From Tomocerus qinae (taxonomy: Eukaryota > Arthropoda > Collembola > Entomobryomorpha > Tomoceridae), in contig CM034546.1 in the NCBI GenBank assembly GCA_020055645.1, positions 30,070,001 to 30,134,000 on the forward strand: a stretch of 64,000 bases of DNA, written 5' to 3'. The notes under the pieces were generated by a model that saw only the letters and a program-made list of their open reading frames with translations, was not told where the DNA came from and made no database searches. Within the stretch, counting starts at the first letter, position 1. Each line of letters opens with the position of its first letter. A program made the position numbers and the translations under genes. Shown piece by piece: positions 37,201-53,600 of this stretch.

Positions 37201-40200
37201 AGTGTTTAATGGACTATTAATTTCCAGGGTTCTCAAATTTGAATCGGAATGTTAAATGTTAAAATTTGTTTCTACCAATCCCAGTTACAAACTTGAAAAA
37301 TGCTTAATGTTGCTTCACTGTGCATTATTTTTGAAAAATTATTGGTCAGTATGGTGAAAGTTTTAAAACATATATTTGTAAATATTTGATGGCATTACTT
37401 TTATTTAAAATAATGATAAATACTGGTTTTGCCTAATAAAGACACACATGTCATAAACATTCAATTCTGAGTCGGTATATACTGTATTATGCGATCTAAA
37501 ATGTTCACTTTTAGAGTGTTTTATGAACTATTAATTTCCAGGGTTCTCATATTTGAATCGGTATGTTAAATGTTAAAATTTGTTTCTACCAATCCCAGTT
37601 ATAAACTTGAAAATTGCATAATGTTGCTTCACTATGCATTATTTTAGAAAAATTATTTCGCGGTAAGGTGAAGGTTTTACAGCATGTATTTGTAAATATT
37701 TAATGGCACTACATTTATTTAAAATAATGATAAATACCGTTTTTGCCTAATAAAGACACACATGTCATAAACATTCAATTCTGTGTCGGTATATACTGTA
37801 TGACACGATCTAAAATGTTCACTTTTAGAGTATTTCATGAACTATTAATTTCCAGGGTTCTCATATTTGAATCGGTATGTTAAATGTTAAAATTTGTTTC
37901 TACCAATCCCAGTTACAAACTTGAAAATTGCTTAATGTTGCTTCACTATGCATTATTTTTGAAAAATTATTTGACAGTAAGGTGAAAGTTTTAAAACATA
38001 TATTTGTAAATATTTAATGGCACTACTTTTATTTAAAATAATGATAAATACCGTTTTTGCCTAATAAAGAAACCCATATCATAAACATTCAATTCTGATT
38101 CAGTCTATACTGTATGATACGATCTAAAGTGTTCACTATTAGATTGTTTAATGGACTATTTACTTCTATGGTGCTCCAATTTGAATTAGTATGATAAATA
38201 TTCAAATTTGTTTCTACTCATTCCAGATTCAAACTGGAAAAATGCTTAATGTTTCTTCACTGTGCATTAATTTTGAAAAAATATTTCGCAGTAAGGTGAA
38301 GGTTTTACGGCATGTATTTGTAATTATTAATGGCACTACTTTTATTTAAAATAATGATAAATACCGTTTTTGCCTAATAAAGACACATGTCATAAACATT
38401 CAATTCTATGTCGGTATATACTGTATGATACGATCTAAAGTGTTGACTTTTAGAGTGTTTAATGGACTATTAATTTCCTGGGTTCTAAAATTTGAATCGG
38501 TATGTTAAATGTTAAAATTTGTTTCTACCAATCCCAGTTACAAACTTGAAAATTGCTTAATGTTGCTTCACTATGCATTTTTTTTGAAAAATTATTTGAC
38601 AGTAAGGTGAAAGTTTTAAAACATATATTTGTAAATATTTAATGGCACTACTTTTATTTAAAATAATGATAAATACCGTTTTTGCCTAATAAAGACACAC
38701 ATGTCATAAACATTCAATTCTGTGTCGGTATATACTGTATTATACGATCTAAAATGTTCACTTTTAGAGTGTTTAATGGACTATTAATTTCCAGGGTTCT
38801 CAAATTTGAATCGGTATGTTAAATGTTAAAATTTGTTTCTACCAATCCCAGTTACAAACTTGAAAATTGCTTAATGTTGCTTCACTATGCATTATTTTTG
38901 AAAAATTATTTGACAGTAAGGTGAAAGTTTTAAAACATATATTTGTAAATATTTAATGGCACTACTTTTATTTAAAATAATGATAAATACCGTTTTTGCC
39001 TAATAAAGATTCACATGTCATAAACATTCAATTCTGTTTCAGTCTATACTGTATGATACGATCTAAAATGTTCACTTTTAGAGTGTTGAATGGACTTTTT
39101 ATTTCCAGGGTTCTCAAATTTGAATCGGTATGTTAAATGTTAAAATTTGTTTCTACCAATCCCAGTTACAAACTTGAAAAATGCTTAATGTTGCTTCACT
39201 ATGCATTATTTTTGAAAAATTATTTGACAGTAAGGTGAAAGTTTTAAAACATATATTTGTAAATATTTAATGGCACTACTTTTATTTAAAATAATGATAA
39301 ATACCGTTTTTGCCTAATAAAGACACACATGTCATAAACATTCAATTCTGTGTCGGTGTATACTGTATTTTACGATCTACAGTGTTCACTATTAGATTGT
39401 TTAATGGACTATTTACTTCCATGGTGCTCCAATTTGAATTAGTATGATAAATATTCAAATTTGTTTCTACTCATTCCAGATTCACACTTGAAAAATGCTT
39501 AATGTTGCTTCACTATGCATTATTTTTGAAAAATTATTTCGCAGTAAGGTGAAAGTTTTAAAGCATGTATTTGTAAATATTTAATGGCACTACTTTTATT
39601 TAAAATAATGATAAATACCGTTTTTGCCTAATAAAGACACACATGTCAGAAAAATTCAATTCTGTTTCAGTCTATACTGTGTGATACGATCTAAAGTGTT
39701 GACTTTTAGAGTGTTTAATGGACTATTAATTTCCAGGGTTCTCAAATTTGAATCGGAATGTTAAATGTTAAAATTTGTTTCTACCAATCCCAGTTACAAA
39801 CTTGAAAATTGCTTAATGTTGCTTCACTATGCATTATTTTTGAAAAATTATTTGACAGTAAGGTGAAAGTTTTAAAACATATATTTGTAAATATTTAAAG
39901 GGTCTACTTTTATTTAAAATAATGATAAATACCGTTTTTGCCTAATAAAGATATACATGTCATAAACATTCAATTCTGTGTCGGTATATACTTTATTATA
40001 CGATCTAAAATGTTCACTTTTAGAGTGTTTTATGAACTATTAATTTCCAGGGTTCTCATATTTGAATCGGTATGTTAAATGTTAAAATTTGTTTCTACCA
40101 ATCCCAGTTACAAACTTGAAAAATGCTTAATGTTGCTTCACTGTGCATTAATTTTGAAAAATTATTTCGCAGTAAGGTGAAGGTTTTACAGCATGTATTT

Positions 40201-42459
40201 GTAATTATTTAATGGTACTACATTTATTTAAAATAATGATAAATACCGTTTTTGCCTAATAAAGACATACATGTCATAAACATTCAATTCTGTGTTGGTA
40301 TATACTGTATGATACGATCTAAAATGTTCACTTTTAGAGTGTTTTATGAACTATTAATTTCCAAGGTTCTCATATTTGAATCGGTATGTTAAATGTTAAA
40401 ATTTGTTTCTACCAATCCCAGTTACAAACTTGAAAATTGCTTAATGTTGCTTCACTATGCATTATTTTTGAAAAATTATTTGACAGTAAGGTGAAAGTTT
40501 TAAAACATATATTTGTAAATATTTAATGGCACTACTTTTATTTAAAATAATGATAAATACCGTTTTTGCCTAATAAAGACACACATGTCATAAACATTCA
40601 ATTCTGTGTCGGTGTATACTGTATTTTACGATCTACAGTGTTCACTATTAGATTGTTTAATGGACTATTTACTTCCAGGGTTCTCAAATTTGAATCGGAA
40701 TGTTAAATGTTAAAATTTGTTTCTACCAATCCCAGTTACAAACTTGAAAATTGCTTAATGTTGCTTCACTATGCATTATTTTTGAAAAATTATTTGACAG
40801 TAAGGTGAAAGTTTTAAAACATATATTTGTAAATATTTAATGGCACTACTTTTATTTAAAATAATGATAAATACCGTTTTTGCCTAATAAAGAAACCCAT
40901 ATCATAAACATTCAATTTTGATTCAGTCTATACTGTATGGTACGATCTAAAGTGTTGACTTTTAGAGTGTTTAATGGACTATTAATTTCCAGGGTTCTCA
41001 AATTTGAATCGGTATGTTAAATGTTAAAATTTGTTTCTACCAATCCCAGTTACAAACTTGAAAATTGCTTAATGTTGCTTCACTATGCATTATTTTTGAA
41101 AAATTATTTGACAGTAAGGTGAAAGTTTTAAAACATATATTTGTAAATATTTAATGGCACTACTTTTATTTAAAATAATGATAAATACCGTTTTTGACTA
41201 ATAAAGATTTACATGTCATAAACATTCAATTCTGTGTCGGTATATACTGTATTATACGATCTAAAAATTTCACTATTAGATTGTTTAATGGACTATCTAC
41301 TTCCATGGTGCTCCAATTTGAATTAGTATGATAAATATTCAAATTTGTTTCTACTCATTCCAGATTCAAACTTGAAAAATGCTTAATGTACCTTCACTGT
41401 GCATAATTGTGAAAAATTATTTCGCAGTAAGGTGAAGGTTTTACAGCATGTATTTGTAAATATTTAATGGCACTACTTTTATTTAAAATAATGATAAATA
41501 CAGTTTTTGCCTAATAAAGACACACATGTCATAAACATTCAATTCTGTGTCGGTATATACTGTATTATACGATCTAAAATGTTCACTTTTAGAGTGTTTA
41601 ATGGACTATTAATTTCCAGGGTTCTCAAATTTGAATCGGTATGTTAAATGTTAAAATTTGTTTCTACCAATCCCAGTTACAAACTTGAAAATTGCTTAAT
41701 GTTGCTTCACTATGCATTATTTTTGAAAAATTATTTGACAGTAAGGTGAAAGTTTTAAAACATATATTTGTAAATATTTAATGGCACTACTTTTATTTAA
41801 AATAATGATAAATACCGTTTTTGCCTAATAAAGACACACATGTCATAAACATTCAATTCTGTGTCGGTATATACTGTATTATACGATCTAAAATGTTCAC
41901 TTTTAGAGTGTTTAATGGACTATTTATTTCCAGGGTTGTCAAATTTGAATCGGTATGTTAAATGTTAAAATTTGTTTCTACCAATCCCAGTTACAAACTT
42001 GAAAAATGCTTAATGTTGCTTCACTGTGCATTATTTTTGAAAAATTATTTGACAGTAAGGTGAAAGTTTTAAAGCATGTATTTGTAAATATTTAATGGCA
42101 CTACTTTTATTTAAAATAATGATAAATACCGTTTTTGCCTAATAAAGACACACATGTCATAAACATTCAATTCTGTTTCAGTCTATACTGTGTGATACGA
42201 TCTAAAGTGTTGACTTTCAGAGTGTTTAATGGACTATTTATTTCCAGGGTTGTCAAATTTGAATCGGTATGTTAAATGTTAAAATTTGTTTCTACCAATA
42301 ATCCCACTTACAAACTTGAAAATTGCTTAATGTTTCTTCACTGTGTATTATTTTTGAAAATATATTTGACAGTAAGGTGAAAGTTTTAAAACATATATTT
42401 GTAAATATTTAATGGCACTACTTTTATTTAAAATAATGATAAATTACCGTTTTTTGCCT

Positions 42460-45400
42460 AATAAAGAAACCCTTGTCATAAACATTCAATTCCGATTCAG
42501 TCTATAGCTGAAGGATATTGATCTAAAATAACTACTTCTTTAGAGTGTTTTATGAACTATTATTAATTTCAGGGTTCTCAAATTTGAATTATGTTATGTT
42601 AAAATTTGTTTCTACCAATCTTAGTTACAAACTTGAAAATTGCTTAATGTTGCTCTTCACTATGGCCATTGTAAAATTTTTTGACAGTAAGGTGAAAGTT
42701 TTAAATATATGATTTGTAAATATTTAATATATACTTTTATTTAAAATAATGATAATTACCGTTTTTGCCTAATAAAGAAACACATGTCATTACAAACATT
42801 CACAATTCTGTAATGGTATATTTTCGTATTATACGATCTAAAATGTTCACTTTATATTTATGAACTATTAATTTCCAGTGGTTCTAAATTTGAATCGGTA
42901 TGTTAAATGTTAAAATTTGTTTCTACTCTGTTGAACTTAAAGTTAGTAAACTTGAAAATTGCTTAATGTTGCTTCACCATGCATTATTTTTTGAAAAATT
43001 ATTTGACAGGCAAGGTAGTGTTTAAAACATATATTGTAAATATTTACCGGTACCTACTTTTATTTAAAATAATGATAAATACCGTTTTTGCCTAATAAAG
43101 ACACACATGTCATAAACATTCAATTCTGTGTCGGTGTATACTGTATTTTATGATCTACAGTGTTCACTATTAGATTGTTTAATGGACTATTTACTTCATG
43201 GTGCTCCAATTTGAATTAGTATACAAATATTCAATTGTTTTACTCATTCCAGATTCACTTGAAAATGCTTTTAATGTTACCCACTATGCATTATTTTTGA
43301 AAATTATTTGCAAAGTAAGGTGAAAAGTTTTTAAAGCATGTATTTGTAAATATTTAAAGGGTCTACTTTGATTTAAAATAATGATAAATACCGTTTTATC
43401 TTTAATAAGATATACATGCTACAACATTCAATTCTGTGTCGTATATACTTTATTATACGATCTAAAATGTTCACTTTTAGAGTATTTCATGAACTATTAA
43501 TTTCAGGGTTCTCCATATTTGAATCGGTATGTTAAATGTTAAAATTTGTTTTTACCAATCCCAGTTACAAACTTGAAAATGCTTAATGTTGCTTCACTGC
43601 ATTAATTTTGAAAAATTATTTCGCAGTAAGGTGAAGGTTTTTATACATGTATTTGTAATATTTAATAAATACATTTATTTAAAATAATAAATACCGTTTT
43701 GCCTAATAAAGACATACATGTCATAAACATTCAATTCTGTGTTGGTATATACTGTATGATACGATCTAAAGTGTTGACTTTTAGAGTGTTTAATGGACTA
43801 CAATTTCCAGGCTCTCAAATTTAACTGCATGTTAAATGTTAAAATTTGTTTCTACCAATCCCAGTTACAAACTTGAAGATTGCTTAATGTTACTTCATCA
43901 TGCATTATTTTTGAAAAATTATTTGACAGTATAGTGAAATGTTTTAAAACATATATTTGTAAATATTTAATGGCACTACTTTATTTAAAATAATGATAAT
44001 TACCGTTTTTGCCTAATAAAGAAACCTATGTCATAAACATTCAATTCTGATTCAGTCTTTATAATTGCAAGATACGATCTAAAATGTTCACTTTTAGAGT
44101 GTTTTATGAACTATTAATTTCCAGGGTTCTCATATTTGAATCGGTATGTTAAATGTTAAAATTTGTTTCTACCAATCGTAGTTACAAACTTGAAAATTGC
44201 TTAATGTTGCTTCACTATGCATTACTTTGAAAAATGGACAGTAAAGAGTTTTAAAATATACATTTAAATATTTGATGGCACTTACTTTTATTTAAAATAA
44301 TGATAATTACCGTTTTTGCCTAATAAAGAAACACATGTCAGAAAAATTCAATTTTGTAGTCGGTATATACTGGATGATATGTAAGATCAAATGTTCACTT
44401 TAGATATTTCATGAACCATTAATTTGTGTTCTGTTTATTTAGTCTGTAGGTGTTAGGCTGTTAAAATTGTTTCTACCAATCCCAGTTGCAAACTGAAAAT
44501 GCTTAATGTTGCTTCACTGTGCATTACACTTTTGAAAATTATTTCGCGTGGGTGTATGCTTACAGTATTTTTATTTGTAATTATTTAATGGTACTACATT
44601 TATTTAAAATAATGATAATGACTGTTTGCTTAATAAAGACAAGTCATTATGTCATAAACATTGAATTCCCATGTTGGTATATACTGTATGATACGAGCTA
44701 AAGTGTTGACTTTTAGAGTGTTTAATGGACTATTAATTTATGTTCTCAAATTTGAATCTATATGTTACTGTTAAAATTGTTTCACCAATCCCAGTTACAA
44801 AACTGAAAATTTGCTGATGTTTCACTTATACTATTTTTAAAAATTATTTGACAGTAAGATGAAAGTTTTAAAACATATATTTGCAAATATTTAATGGTAC
44901 CATTTTTATCGTTAATGATAAATATCGTTTTTGCCTAATAAAGACACACATGTCATAAACATTCAATTCGGCATTGGTGTATACTGTATTTACGATCTAT
45001 ATGTTCACTATTAGATTGTTTAATGGACTATTTACTTCCATGGTGCTCCAATTTGAATTAGTATGATAAATATTCAAATTTGTTTTTACCATTCAGATTC
45101 ACACTTGAAAATGCTTAATGTTGCCTACATTTATGCATTATTTGAAAATTATTTTCAAAAAAGTAGAAGCTAAAAGCATGTATTTGTGAATATTTAATGG
45201 CACTACTTTTATTTAAAATAATGATAAATACCGTTTTTGCCTAATAAAGACACACATGTCAGAAAATTCAATTCTGTTTCAGTCTATACTGTATGATACG
45301 ATCTAAAATGTTCACTAGAGTGTTTTATGAACTATTAATTTGCCATTCCTTATATTTGAATCGTGTATGTTGGTCATAAAATTTGTTTCTACCAATCCCA

Positions 45401-47060
45401 GTTACAAACTTGAAAATTGCTTAATGTTGCTTCACTATGCATTATTTTTAAAAATTAATTGGCCAGTATAAAAGTTTTAAAACATATATTTGTAAATATT
45501 TAATGGCAATTACTCTTTTTTTATTTAAAAATAATGATAACAATTAAGCTTTAATAATAAAGACACACACGGTTACAAACATTCAATTCTGTGTCGGTGA
45601 TACTGTATTTTACGATCTAAAGTGTTCACTATTAGATTGTTTATTGGACTATTTACTTCCATGGTGCTCCAATTTGAATTAGTATGATAAATATTAAAAT
45701 TTGTTTCTACTTATTCCAGATTCGCACTTGAAAAATGCTTAATGTTGCTTCACTATGCATTGTTTTGAAAAAATTATTTGCAGTAAGGTGAAAGCTAAAG
45801 CATGTATTTGTAACATGTGAATAAAATTATTTTTATTTAAAATAAATGATAAATACTGTTTCTTCTAAATAAAGAAAGACACATGTCATAAACATTCAAT
45901 TCTGTTTCAGTCTATATCATGATACGATCTAAAGTGTTGACTTTATGTTTAATGGACTATTAATTTCAGGGTTCTCAAATTTGAATCGGAATGTTAAATG
46001 TTAAATTTAGGTTTCTACCAATCCTAAAGTTACAACTTGAAAATGCTTAATGTTGCTTCACTGTGCATTATTTTTGAAAATTATTGGTCATATGGTGAAA
46101 GTTTCAAAACATATATTTGTAAATATTTGATGGCATTACTATTTAAAATAAATGATAAATACTGATTTTAATGATAAATATTGCTACACATGTCATAAAC
46201 ATTCCAATTCATATTTGGATATACTGTAATATGCCATCTAAAATGTTCACTTGTAGAGTGTTTTATGAACTATTAATTTTAGGTCTATATTTGAATCGGT
46301 ATGTTAAATGCGTTAAATGGTTTCTACCAATCCCAGTTATAAATCCTAGCAATGTACAATGTTGCTTCACTATGCATTATTTTAGAAAAATTATTTCGCG
46401 GTAAGGTATGGTTTTACAGCATGTATTTGTAAATATTTAATGGCACTCCATTTATTTAAAATAATGATAAATACCGTTTTTGCCTAATAAAGACACACAT
46501 GTCATAAACACTCAATTCTGTGTCGGTATATACTGTATGACACGATCTAAAATGTTCACTTTTATATTTCATGAATCCATTAATTTCCAGGGTTCCTCAA
46601 ATTTGAATCGGTATGAATAAACGTTTATTTAAAGCTACCAATCCCCGTTACAAACTTGAAAATTGCTTAATGCTGCTTCATCATAATATTTTTGAAAAAT
46701 TATTTGACAGTAAGTGTGAAAGTTTTAAACATATATTTGGGAATATTTAATGGTACTACTTTTTTATTTAAAATAAAGATAAATACTGTTTTTTGCCTAA
46801 TAAAAAAAACCCATATCATAAACAGTCAATTCTGATTCGAATATATCATGATACACCAAAGTGTTCACTATTAGATTGTTTAATGGACTATTTACTTTTA
46901 TGGTGTCTCAATGAATTAGTATGATAATATTCAAATCTGTTTCTACCTATTCCAGATTCAAACTGAAAATGCTTACTGTTTCTTCACTGTGCATTAATTT
47001 GAAAAAAGAGCTGCAGCATGTATTTACGTAGCGTATTTGTAATTATTAATGGCACTACTT
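42460..47060 (+). other. Indel-rich stretch of the satellite array
   Basis: Monomers here carry many single- and few-base insertions and deletions, several per monomer, including breaks in segments that are invariant elsewhere, such as accgttttttgcc, missing bases in tgaaaatgct, and extra bases around cacaattctg. Monomer spacing drifts from about 306 to 318 bp. The change is abrupt at about 42.46 kb and mostly ends near 47.06 kb, with shorter patches around 47.7-48.4, 48.7-48.9, 49.5-49.7 and 54.8-54.9 kb. Uncorrected long-read consensus is the simplest explanation; a truly decayed subarray is the alternative. Confidence 0.7.
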
Positions 47061-50000
47061 TATTTAAAATAATGATAAATACCGTTTTTGCCTAATAAAG
47101 ACACATGTCATAAACATTCAATTCTATGTTTTATATATACTGTATGATACGATCTAAAGTGTTGACTTTTAGAGTGTTTAATGGACTATTAATTTCCTGG
47201 GTTCTAAAATTTGAATCGGTATGTTAAATGTTAAAATTTGTTTCTACCAATCCCAGTTACAAACTTGAAAATTGCTTAATGTTGCTTCACTATGCATTTT
47301 TTTTGAAAAATTATTTGACAGTAAGGTGAAAGTTTTAAAACATATATTTGTAAATATTTAATGGCACTACTTTTATTTAAAATAATGATAAATACCGTTT
47401 TTGTTTAATAAAGACACATGATGTCATAAACATTTAATTCTGTGTCGGTATATACTGTATTATACGATCTAAAATGTTCACTTTTAGAGTGTTTAATGGA
47501 CTATTTATTTCCAGGGTTGTCAAATTTGAATCGGTATGTGAAATGTTAAAATTTGTTTCTACCAATCCCAGTTACAAACTTGAAAAATGCTTAATGTTGC
47601 TTCACTATGCATTATTTTTGAAAATATATTTGACAGTAAGGTGAAAGTTTTAAAACATATATTCGTAAATATTGATGGAATTTTTTATTTAAAATAATGA
47701 TAAATACCGTTTTTGCCTAATAAAGATTCACGTCATAAACATTCAATTCATTTCAGTCTATACTGTATGATACGATCTAAAATGTTCACTTTTAGAGTGT
47801 TGAATGGACTTTTTATTTCCAGGGTTCTCAAATTTGAATCGGTATGTTAAATGTTAAAATTGTTTTCACCAATCCCAGTTACAAACTTGAAAATGCTTAA
47901 TGTTGCTTCACTCTTGCATTAATTTTGAAAATTATTTCAAAAGTAAGGTGAAGGTTTTACAGCATGTATTTGTAAATATTTAATGGCACTACTATTTAAA
48001 ATAATGATAAATACCGTTTTTGCCTAATAAAGATTCATGTATGTCATAAACATTCAATTCTGTGTCGGTATACTCATTTGATGATTCACAGGTCTTCACT
48101 ATTAGATTGTTTAATGGATCATTTACTTCATGGTGCTCCAATTTGAATTAGTATGATAAATATTCAAATTTGTTTCTACCATTCCAGATTCACACTTGAA
48201 AATGCTTGTTGTTGCTTCACTATGCATTATTTTGAAAATTATTTCGCAGTAAGGTGAAAGTTTTAAAGCATGTATTTGTAAATATTTAATGGCACTACTT
48301 TTATTTAAAATAATGATAGTCACTGTTTTTGTTTAATAAAGACACACATGTCAGAAAAATTCAATTCTGTTTCAGTCTATACTGTGTGATACGATCTGTG
48401 CGTTGACTTTTAGAGTGTTTAATGGACTATTAATTTCCGCAGGGTTCACAAATTTGAATCGGAATGTTAAATGTTAAAATTTGTTTCTACCAATCCCAGT
48501 TACAAACTTGAAAATTGCTTAATGTTGCTTCACTATGCATTATTTTTGAAAAATTATTTGACAGTAAGGTGAAAGTTTTAAAACATATATTTGTAAATAT
48601 TTAAAGGGTCTACTTTTATTTAAAATAATGATAAATACCGTTTTTGCCTAATAAAGATATACATGTCATAAACATTCAATTCTGTGTCGGTATATACTTT
48701 ATTATACGATCTGGTACTGTTCACTCTTTAGAGGTTTTATGAACTATTAATTTCCAGGGTTCTCATATTTGAATCGGTATGTTAAATGTTAAAATTTGTT
48801 TCTACCAATCCCAGTTACAAACTTGAAAAATGCTTATCAAGTTGCTTTCACTGTATTAATTTTGAAAAATTATTACGCAGTAAGGTGAAGGTTTTACAGT
48901 ATTTGTAATTATTTAATGGTACTACATTTATTTAAAATAATGATAAATACCGTTTTTGCCTAATAAAGACATACATGTCATAAACATTCAATTCTGTGTT
49001 GGTATATACTGTATGATACGATCTAAAATGTTCACTTTTAGAGTGTTTTATGAACTATTAATTTCCAAGGTTCTCATATTTGAATCGGTATGTTAAATGT
49101 TAAAATTTGTTTCTACCAATCCCAGTTACAAACTTGAAAATTGCTTAATGTTGCTTCACTATGCATTATTTTTGAAAAATTAATTGACAGTAAGGTGAAA
49201 GTTTTAAAACATATATTTGTAAATATTTAATGGCACTACTTTTATTTAAAATAATGATAAATACCGTTTTTGCCTAATAAAGACACACATGTCATAAACA
49301 TTCAATTCTGTGTCGGTGTATACTGTATTTTACGATCTAAAGTGTTCACTATTAGATTGTTTATTGGACTATTTACTTCCATGGTGCTCCAATTTGAATT
49401 AGTATGATAAATATTAAAATTTGTTTCTACTTATTCCAGATTCGCACTTGAAAAATGCTTAATGTTGCTTCACTATGCATTGTTTTTGAAAAATTATTTT
49501 GTGCATAAGAAAGTTTTAAAGCATGTGCATTTGTAAATATTTAATGGCACTACTTTTTTATTTAAAATAATGATAAATACCGTTTTTGACTAATAAAGAC
49601 ACATGTCAACATTCAATTTGTTTATAGTCTGTAATGTGTGATACGATTCAGCGTTGACTTTAGAGTGTTTAATGGACTATTAATTTCCAGGGTTCTCAAA
49701 TTTGAATCGGAATGTTAAATGTTAAAATTTGTTTCTACCAATCCCAGTTACAAACTTGAAAAATGCTTAATGTTGCTTCACTGTGCATTATTTTTGAAAA
49801 ATTATTGGTCAGTATGGTGAAAGTTTTAAAACATATATTTGTAAATATTTGATGGCATTACTTTTATTTAAAATAATGATAAATACTGGTTTTGCCTAAT
49901 AAAGACACACATGTCATAAACATTCAATTCTGAGTCGGTATATACTGTATTATGCCATCTAAAATGTTCACTTGTAGAGTGTTTTATGAACTATTAATTT

Positions 50001-50639
50001 CCAGGGTTCTCATATTTGAATCGGTATGTTAAATGTTAAAATTTGTTTCTACCAATCCCAGTTATAAACTTGAAAAATGCATAATGTTGCTTCACTATGC
50101 ATTATTTTAGAAAAATTATTTCGCGGTAAGGTGAAGGTTTTACAGCATGTATTTGTAAATATTTAATGGCACTACATTTATTTAAAATAATGATAAATAC
50201 CGTTTTTGCCTAATAAAGATATACATGTCATAAACATTCAATTCTGTGTCGGTATATACTGTATTATACGATCTAAAATGTTCACTTTTAGAGTATTTCA
50301 TGAACTATTAATTTCCAGGGTTCTCATATTTGAATCGGTATGTCAAATGTTAAAATTTGTTTCTACCAATCCCAGTTACAAACTTGAAAAATGCTTAATG
50401 TTGCTTCACTCTGCATTAATTTTGAAAAATTATTTCGCAGTAAGGTGAAGGTTTTACAGCATGTATTTGTAAATATTTAATGGCACTACTTTTATTTAAA
50501 ATAATGATAAATACCGTTTTTGCTCACACAAAGATTCACATGTCATAAACATTCAATTCTGTTTCAGTCTATACTGTATGATACGATCTAAAATGTTCAC
50601 TTTTAGAGTGTTGAATGGACTTTTTATTTCCAGGGTTCT

Positions 50640-53600
50640 CAAATTTGAATCGGAATGTTAAATGTTAAAATTTGTTTCTACCAATCCCAGTTACAAACTT
50701 GAAAAATGCTTAATGTTGCTTCACTGTGCATTATTTTTGAAAAATTATTGGTCAGGTATGGTGAAAGTTTTAAAACATATTTGTAAATATTTGATGGCAT
50801 TACTTTTATTTAAAATAATGATAAATACTGGTTTTGCCTAATAAAGACACACATGTCATAAACATTCAATTCTGAGTCGGTATATACTGTATTATGCCAT
50901 CTAAAATGTTCACTTGTAGAGTGTTTTATGAACTATTAATTTCCAGGGTTCTCATATTTGAATCGGTATGTTAAATGTTAAAATTTGTTTCTACCAATCC
51001 CAGTTATAACCTAAAAAATGCATAATGTTGCTTCACTATGCATTATTTTAGAAAAATTATTTCGCGGTAAGGTGAAGGTTTTACAGCATGTATTTGTAAA
51101 TATTTAATGGCACTACATTTATTTAAAATAATGATAAATACCGTTTTTGCCTAATAAAGATATACATGTCATAAACATTCAATTCTGTGTCGGTATATAC
51201 TGTATTATACGATCTAAAATGTTCACTTTTAGAGTATTTCATGAACTATTAATTTCCAGGGTTCTCATATTTGAATCGGTATGTTAAATGTTAAAATTTG
51301 TTTCTACCAATCCCAGTTACAAACTTGAAAAATGCTTAATGTTGCTTCACTCTGCATTAATTTTGAAAAATTATTTCGCAGTAAGGTGAAGGTTTTACAG
51401 CATGTATTTGTAAATATTTAATGGCACTACTTTTATTTAAAATAATGATAAATACCGTTTTTGCCTAATAAAGATTCACATGTCATAAACATTCAATTCT
51501 GTTTCAGTCTATACTGAATGATACGATCTAAAATGTTCACTTTTAGAGTGTTGAATGGACTTTTTATTTCCAGGGTTCTCAAATTTGAATCGGTATGTTA
51601 AATGTTAAAATTTGTTTCTACCAATCCCAGTTACAAACTTGAAAAATGCTTAATGTTGCCTCCATCCTTGCACAATTTTGAAAAATTATTTCGCAGTAAG
51701 GTGAAGGTTTTACAGCATGTATTTGTAAATATTTAATGGCACTACTTTTATTTAAAATAATGATAAATACCGTTTTTGCCTAATAAAGACACACATGTCA
51801 TAAACATTCAATTCTGTGTCGGTATATACTGTATGACACGATCTAAAATGTTCACTTTTAGAGTATTTCATGAACCATTAATTTCCAGGGTTCTCAAATT
51901 TGAATCGGTATGTTAAATGTTTATTTTGTTTCTACCAATCCCAGTTACAAACTTGAAAATTGCTTAATGCTGCTTCACTATGCATTATTTTTGAAAAATT
52001 ATTTGACAGTAAGGTGAAAGTTTTAAAACATATATTTGTAAATATTTAATGGCACTACTTTTATTTAAAATAAAGATAAATACCGTTTTTGCCTAATAAA
52101 GAAACCCATATCATAAACATTCAATTCTGATTCAGTCTATACTGTATGATACGATCTAAAGTGTTCACTATTAGATTGTTTAATGGACTATTTACTTCTA
52201 TGGTGCTCCAATTTGAATTAGTATGATAAATATTCAAATTTGTTTCTACTCATTCCAGATTCAAACTGGAAAAATGCTTAATGTTTCTTCACTGTGCATT
52301 AATTTTGAAAAAATATTTCGCAGTAAGGTGAAGGTTTTACGGCATGTATTTGTAATTATTAATGGCACTACTTTTATTTAAAATAATGATAAATACCGTT
52401 TTTGCCTAATAAAGACACACGTCATAAACATTCAATTCTATGTCCGTATATACTGTATGATACGATCTAAAGTGTTGACTTTTAGAGTGTTTAATGGACT
52501 ATTAATTTCCTGGGTTCTAAAATTTGAATCGGTATGTTAAATGTTAAAATTTGTTTCTACCAATCCCAGTTACAAACTTGAAAATTGCTTAATGTTGCTT
52601 CACTATGCATTGTTTTTGAAAAATTATTTCGCAGTAAGGTGAAAGTTTTAAAGCATGTATTTGTAAATATTTAATGGCACTACTTTTATTTAAAATAATG
52701 ATAAATACCGTTTTTCCTAATAAAGACACACATGTCATAAACATTAAATTCTGTTTCAGTCTATACTGTGTGATACGATCTAAAGTGTTGACTTTTAGAG
52801 TGTTTAATGGACTATTAATTTCCAGGGTTCTCAAATTTGAATCGGAATGTTAAATGTTAAAATTTGTTTCTACCAATCCCAGTTACAAACTTGAAAAATG
52901 CTTAATGTTGCTTCACTGTGCATTATTTTTGAAAAATTATTGGTCAGTATGGTGAAAGTTTTAAAACATATATTTGTAAATATTTGATGGCATTACTTTT
53001 ATTTAAAATAATGATAAATACTGGTTTTGCCTAATAAAGACACACATGTCATAAACATTCAATTCTGAGTCGGTATATACTGTATTATGCCATCTAAAAT
53101 GTTCACTTGTAGAGTGTTTTATGAACTATTAATTTCCAGGGTTCTCATATTTGAATCGGTATGTTAAATGTTAAAATTTGTTTCTACCAATCCCAGTTAT
53201 AAACTTGAAAAATGCATAATGTTGCTTCACTATGCATTATTTTAGAAAAATTATTTCGCGGTAAGGTGAAGGTTTTACAGCATGTATTTGTAAATATTTA
53301 ATGGCACTACATTTATTTAAAATAATGATAAATACCGTTTTTGCCTAATAAAGATATACATGTCATAAACATTCAATTCTGTGTCGGTATATACTGTATT
53401 ATACGATCTAAAATGTTCACTTTTAGAGTATTTCATGAACTATTAATTTCCAGGGTTCTCATATTTGAATCGGTATGTTAAATGTTAAAATTTGTTTCTA
53501 CCAATCCCAGTTGCAAACTTGAAAAATGCTTAATGTTGCTTCACTATGCATTATTTTTGAAAAATTAATTGACAGTAAGGTGAAAGTTTTAAAACATATA

